A DNA stretch of 64,000 nt from Scatophagus argus (Eukaryota > Chordata > Actinopteri > Scatophagidae), in assembly GCF_020382885.2 (NCBI RefSeq), contig NC_058508.1:7184055-7248054 (forward strand), read 5' to 3'. The translations under genes and the position numbers were made by a program. Within the stretch, counting starts at the first letter, position 1; every line of letters starts with the position of its first letter. Below the pieces are notes generated by a model, which was given only the letters and a program-made list of their open reading frames with translations, was not told the origin of the DNA and searched no databases. Of the stretch, positions 59,252 through 64,000 are shown piece by piece.

Positions 59252-62200
59252 TTATGAGTCCTGAAGTAGAAAGTTGTACTTCCCAAAATCAAATTCATCA
59301 GGCATGATGAGCATGTCTTCTCTGGCTTTGGCCAGCTTCTGTCGCAGGAAATCCCGTCTCTCCATCCACTCCTGCAACTCCTCTGGACTGTGGGCGTAGT
59401 CGCAGCTCACACCGTCAGCACAGTCACCATCCAACCTGTCGAACACGAACATAATGCACGAACATAATGTTTCACCAGTTTTGTTATTTTTCATTACTGT
59501 GAATGTAACAAAGCGATCACTGTGTTTTGAAACTATCATTAATTCTGAATCAAATGACTTAGTTTTACCTGAATATAGACGGGTTAAATATGTGTAGGTA
59601 AGCTGTAAGCACAACACTGATAAATTATAGCTTTATCGTTTAGAAATGGCATGTTAGCAAACAGTTACTTATTTACACATCTGGCAGACACAGAGCTGGT
59701 CCATCTTCACATACATATATTTTATAATGTGCATGTATCAGTAAATGTAGCATGGTAATCTTTGATTCTGTGTTTCTATTTGATGGTCTGTTCTGTACAC
59801 CTAACATCTATGCATGTCAGTCTGTCCTGGGAGAGGGATCCCTCCCCTGTGGCGTTTCCCGAGTCTCTAAGGACACTGTAAAGATTTTTTTGTTTGATTG
59901 ATTGATAAAAAAAATAATAAAATAAGAAGAAAAAATCAACAGGATGGATGAGAGGCTAGCCAACTACGCTAACTAAGCTAGCTGACATAACAGCTCATTC
60001 AATGAGGTTGCCATTAATGTTTACATCATGAGCTCAAGCCTCTCATCCATGTTTCCTTGTGAGCAATGATAAAATGTAGTTTGGTAGAAAGAAAAAAGAT
60101 GAAAAAATATGCATTTTTGATTTTGTGGCGAGCCGTCCCTTTAAGTTACTCTTTAAGCTTTGTGGTCTCCCCAATTGGTTTTGTAATTGTTGACAGTTGA
60201 CTTTAGCATTTACTTTGTCACTCTGAATAAAAAAAACAACAGGGAATCCAGAACCTGGGAAAAGGTCTTACTTGGGGCAGAGTTTGAAGCACGTTCCAGG
60301 GAAACGGTACCTCCACATCAGAGCTTCACCTTCTCCCTCACAGCTGAACACTCGATCCTTGTGCTTCTCAGAGGAGATGTGCTGCTGCCACTGCCGTTCG
60401 CTATTACTGTGTCTGCCACACAGATGGCAGTGAAGGCCAATCTAAAACACAAAAAAACAAGCATCACCATCATCATCTTCTTTGAGATGCTCACTCAGGG
60501 AATGGCACATGTGAAAGTTTTAGTATGGAGCCTGTGCAGCAGTCTTTGGTCAAATGAATACCCACCATAGGTTCAGCATAGTCAGTTGGCATGGCGATGG
60601 ATTTCTCCTCTGAGATGGACTGGGTGAGATTATCTCCATCTGCTTGCTGGTTGTGGGCGTTTAATGTCAGCCACAAGTCATACATCTGCTGCATGTCCAA
60701 CACTACAAGCACAAATCCAAATCTGTCATCACTTTGAGGATGTTCGGTGGGAGTCAGGCAACAAGGCAAAGCCCAGACGATTGTTCCTCAGCTACTTTGT
60801 GTTTTGAGCTACTATCAAATGTTTGCATGCTAACACGCTATACAAAGATGGTGATCATAGTAAATATTATTTACCCGCAACGTATCAACACGTTAATATT
60901 TTCACAAGCACGCAGACATCAGCACTTCAGTCAAAGCACAGTTGTGTGTAAGTGTAGCCTCTACTAACATATCCCTGAGTGAACTATCGGAGGTTGAGTT
61001 GCATTGTGGGTAATGTACTGTAATTCTTTGGGCAAATAAATAAATAAAAAAAAAGAGAAATGTGTGAAACAATGCATTGTGAATCCAACGTTATTCGATA
61101 GCTATGTTAAATCAGTGAAGTGCTCTTTCAAAAAGACATATTTTAAGAACTCACAGTCATTGTTCTTCATATACATCCAAATCTTCTTCTCCTCTTGGCT
61201 GTGAGCAAAAGTGCATTTCCCAGTGTAGTTACATTTCCTTTTCTCCAAAATCTGGGTACAGATCTGCCAGGGGAAAATTTAATGTTGTTAAAGAGAGATC
61301 ACAATGTCCAGTACAAAGTTTCAGGAGACACCACAACCAGCATCAACAGGCAAACTTACAAATTTCATTTTTAAAAGCACTAAATACACAAACACAGTGA
61401 ACACAAAAGACAAGAAATTCAAGAAAGACCCTTGTTGTGGGAATGTGTGTGCTGAATGAATGAGCGCTTGGCTAAAACCACACGTTGTATTATAGATCAG
61501 CAGAAGAAGAACACCTACATCGTACTGCATAGGGAAGTTCCTGGCGTGCGGTAACGGTCGGACCTGAACCCATTTACTTCTCTCAGCTGACTTGACCAGC
61601 AGAAGCCGTCTATCTTTAGTCCACCTGAAGACCCAGATATGAGGAGGATGGATCATTTTGGCCTACTGTGATTTACCAGTTTTATATGTGGATGGCACTT
61701 AACCTTTCATCCTTTTTTCAGGCAGGTTGGAAAATCTATAGTTGATATTTAATAGAATCTATGGCTATGTTTATACGATGATTACTGTAAATTAAGAAAA
61801 TATTCAAATATTAAACACACTTTCCATTATTTTCCAGACTTGGACAGGAATTATACAAACATATTATTTTTACTCACGGGTGCCTGGCCTTGGCATTGCA
61901 GTACTTGAGGGCTTTGTCTGGCTCACTGATCAGGCCGTCCTGCCAGCAATGAGAACAGGCAAACTTCATCTTCATATCCAGAGTGTTCCCTCCTCCTCCT
62001 CTTGGTTTGCTTCCACCACCTCCAGAAGACATTTGCTTAAAATCACATGAAAAGTACAAGTTAGCCAATAATTATGTTGATTTGTATGAAATTATAGCTG
62101 GACAATCTGACTGATACGAGCACAATACAGAGGATTAATATTTACAATATATGTCCGTGAGTCAAAAGCTCTGTAAATTACAAATTGTAAAAAATAAAAT

Positions 62201-64000
62201 AAAATAAAATGAGAGAGAGCTTGTTATTGTCTGCTTCAAAGTGTGGGTTCATTACATCTACAAAAATAAGAACAGACAGAAAGGATTCTGGACAAGCTGT
62301 TACAGGTCGGTCTACACGCCGGAGAAGCATGGTGTTGTTTCAATAAAATGATAAAAATGCTTTAAAAATTTCTTCTTACTCTATTGCCTTTCTGCTTGCT
62401 TGAGTTTTGTTGCTGCTTATCATAATACTTTGCAGATATTTTCACAATCTCATCAGGCCTGATACCTGTAAACATAAACACACAAACAACACAGAAATAA
62501 CGTCATCACTCACTTGAAGAGAAACGCTCCAGCTATTTCCTGCTTTGCACTTGGATTATTAAAGGAGGTTACTCATACACTGCCAGTAACAGTTACTTAC
62601 TAACCAACTATGCTGGAACGAGTTTCACCACTTTGTTAGGATATTACTACAAGGGCTCAGGAACACTTTGTGAAACCATTGTGAAATGACTGCTGCTTTT
62701 TTATATTTGCAATTTACACAGCATCCCAACAACAATGAATCTTTTTGCATTTAACAACTGAAAAAAAATAAATAAAATGAATAAAATGAGAAAAAAAACT
62801 TTTTTTTTTGCCACTTGACAGAAGCAGAAGCACATTATCACTCATTTGGAGTCACATTTGAGTCCACCTAATGAATGTAAATCCAATATCCACTCTCCTT
62901 TTAGCTCTGTTGTGGTTCCCCTCCTAAGGGAAATAACTGGCCTTGCTAAATAACCCAAAATGTTCACCAGCGAGCCGTTAACTGTCGACCGACCGAGCAG
63001 ATGGTGTACAGTGAGATTATCAGAGCTGAAAACAGCACAGACCAGTGAGAGTGAATCAAAACAATAAAAGCAATAACAATGAGCTAATGTTCCAGTGTGT
63101 AGGATTTAGGGGAATCATATTTCTGTTTTTGTTAATAGGGAGTCCTCTTCCTTGAAGACTGCCATGTTGTACCACTGCCCAGCATGGACAAATCCAACCT
63201 GGAGGCCAGTGCAGGTTCTCCTCCATGCTTAGAAAGGGAGGGGTGAGTGAAGGGGTGTTCAGTTGGCTGCAATCTGAACCCTCACCACTAGATGCCGCTA
63301 AATCCTACACATTGGTCCTTCAAAAGACATAAAGAAATCTCCGCAGAGCTGAGAGGAAAGACGAAGTACGAGCAACCCTTTCACATTACACTGTCATTTG
63401 GCCTTTTAATATGAAAATATTGATTAGTGTAGCTTAAACAGAAGTTAGAAGTTAAATGTGAATCAAATGTGTTTTCACCTAAGCCAGTTTTAAATGGCTG
63501 CCCATCTTGAGCCAGGGTCTGCTCCAAGGTTTCTGCCTTCTAGAAGGCAGGTTTTCTTTGTCACTGTCGCCAAGTGCTTGCTCAAGGGGAATGTTGGGTT
63601 CTCTATATTACAATTTAATTAAAGAGTTTGGTCTAGACCTGCTCTAATTGGGAAGTGTCATGAGATAAATTTTGTTGTGAATTGGCGCTATATAAATAAA
63701 CTGAATTGAATTGAATTAATACGCACCTCACATTTTGCCACCTTGCCATCACTCTGTCACTCTTCAATCACTCTTCAGTGTTTTAATCTTTTTACGCAAA
63801 TGAGAAAATTAAATTACAGTGCTTCATTCTACTATTTTTACTGTATGTGTCTGATATGCTGCACCTGTATCTTTCTGCACCCTCCAGGTTTTGAGCTCTA
63901 TGACGGAGTGAGCACAATTGCAGCTGTCCTTTCTCTGGCAGCCGTACCGGATAGCTTGGCGGCACAAATCCAAGTGGCACATGACGCTCAGAGGACGGAC
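59252..64000 (-). CDS. zc3h7b: Zinc finger CCCH-type containing 7B, C-terminal part (5' end outside window)
   Basis: ZC3H7B is an RNA-associated CCCH-finger protein (rotavirus NSP3 partner RoXaN in human), reported to bind pre-miRNAs. Exons in minus order: 64000(open)-63865, 62465-62380, 62035-61878, 61624-61519, 61263-61155, 60702-60566, 60441-60258 region, 59435-59252. Phases agree at the joins. The first exon has a CCCH finger ending SCNCAHS. Next come GIRPDEI, then FACSHCWQDGLISEPDKALKY and HPWTKDRRLLLV, then a C-X8-C-X5-C-X3-H finger (ICTQILEKRKC...CTFAH). A U1-type C2H2 finger (CHLCGRHSNSERQWQQHISS...H) follows, and finally a CCCH finger ending SCDYAH, then KLAKARED and DFGKYNFLLQ. That C-terminus and the synteny favour 7B over 7A. 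Eight exons are present; the N-terminal TPR half lies beyond the right edge. Confidence 0.93.
59760..59910 (+). repeat. Degraded interspersed repeat in zc3h7b intron
   Basis: The words CAGTCTGTCCTGGGAGAGGG, ATCCCTCCCCTGTGGCGTTTC, CTAAGGACACTGTAAAGATTT and a GATTGATTGAT tail match the layout of a common fish retroposon 3' region. Recognised by eye only. Confidence 0.4.
62196..62212. repeat. (AAAAT)n short tandem repeat
   Basis: About three AAAAT units in a zc3h7b intron. Confidence 0.6.
63092..63315. mobile_element. 224-bp terminal-inverted-repeat element (MITE-like)
   Basis: The left end CCAGTGTGTAGGATTTAG (63092-63109) and the right end CTAAATCCTACACATTGG (63298-63315) are inverted copies differing at one position. 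The interior is non-coding and contains the words CATGCTTAGAAAGGG and CACCACTAGATGCCGCTAAA that recur in fish non-autonomous DNA elements. No clear target-site duplication is visible. It lies in a zc3h7b intron. Confidence 0.7.
63480..63719 (+). repeat. Fish retroposon 3' region with (TTGAA)n tail
   Basis: CACTGTCGCCAAGTGCTTGC, then GTGAATTGGCGCTATATAAA, then TAAACTGAATTGAATTGAATT is a very common teleost interspersed-repeat 3' end. It lies right of the inverted-repeat element and within the same zc3h7b intron. Confidence 0.65.

Overview
The window is vertebrate nuclear DNA. Genes are split into many short exons with GT-AG (rarely GC-AG) introns, CA/TG microsatellites are frequent, and degraded interspersed-repeat tails have the look of ray-finned fish genomes. 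Gene content and compact introns suggest a teleost, probably a percomorph-like fish; the species cannot be named from sequence alone. Nothing bacterial, viral or CRISPR-like was seen.

Seven protein-coding genes could be rebuilt by joining exons at splice sites with consistent phase. In order: pmm1 (+, 1.8-9.3 kb, phosphomannomutase 1), csdc2 (-, 13.2-15.4 kb, cold-shock-domain RNA-binding protein), polr3h (-, 18.9-21.5 kb, RNA polymerase III subunit H/RPC8), aco2 (-, 25.8-35.4 kb, mitochondrial aconitase, 18 exons, 781 codons), tob2 (+, noncoding first exon at 37.3 kb, single coding exon 40.4-41.6 kb, BTG/Tob antiproliferative protein), tef (-, 49.9-57.6 kb, PAR bZIP clock-output factor with two alternative first exons) and zc3h7b (-, 59.25 kb to beyond the right edge, CCCH zinc-finger protein, only the C-terminal part present). 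This is the gene set of human 22q13.2 (ZC3H7B-TEF-TOB2-[PHF5A]-ACO2-POLR3H-CSDC2-PMM1, recalled from general knowledge), with no recognisable phf5a between aco2 and tob2.

The genes share no pathway. They cover mannose metabolism, the TCA cycle, Pol III transcription, mRNA deadenylation and binding, and circadian transcription. The most informative non-coding signals are: an iron-responsive element overlapping the aco2 start codon, with a full CRE palindrome just upstream; three CACGTG E-boxes within 77 bp upstream of the proximal tef promoter and one more near the distal tef promoter; a perfect palindromic oestrogen-response-element core in aco2 intron 1; and two GC-AG introns (polr3h intron 2, whose donor abuts an ATG/CAT microsatellite, and aco2 intron 16).

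The rest is introns, long AT-rich 3' untranslated regions (tob2/tef and pmm1/csdc2 are convergent pairs), simple repeats and eroded transposon fragments, including one clear 224-bp terminal-inverted-repeat element at 63.1 kb. No wholly novel gene system was found.
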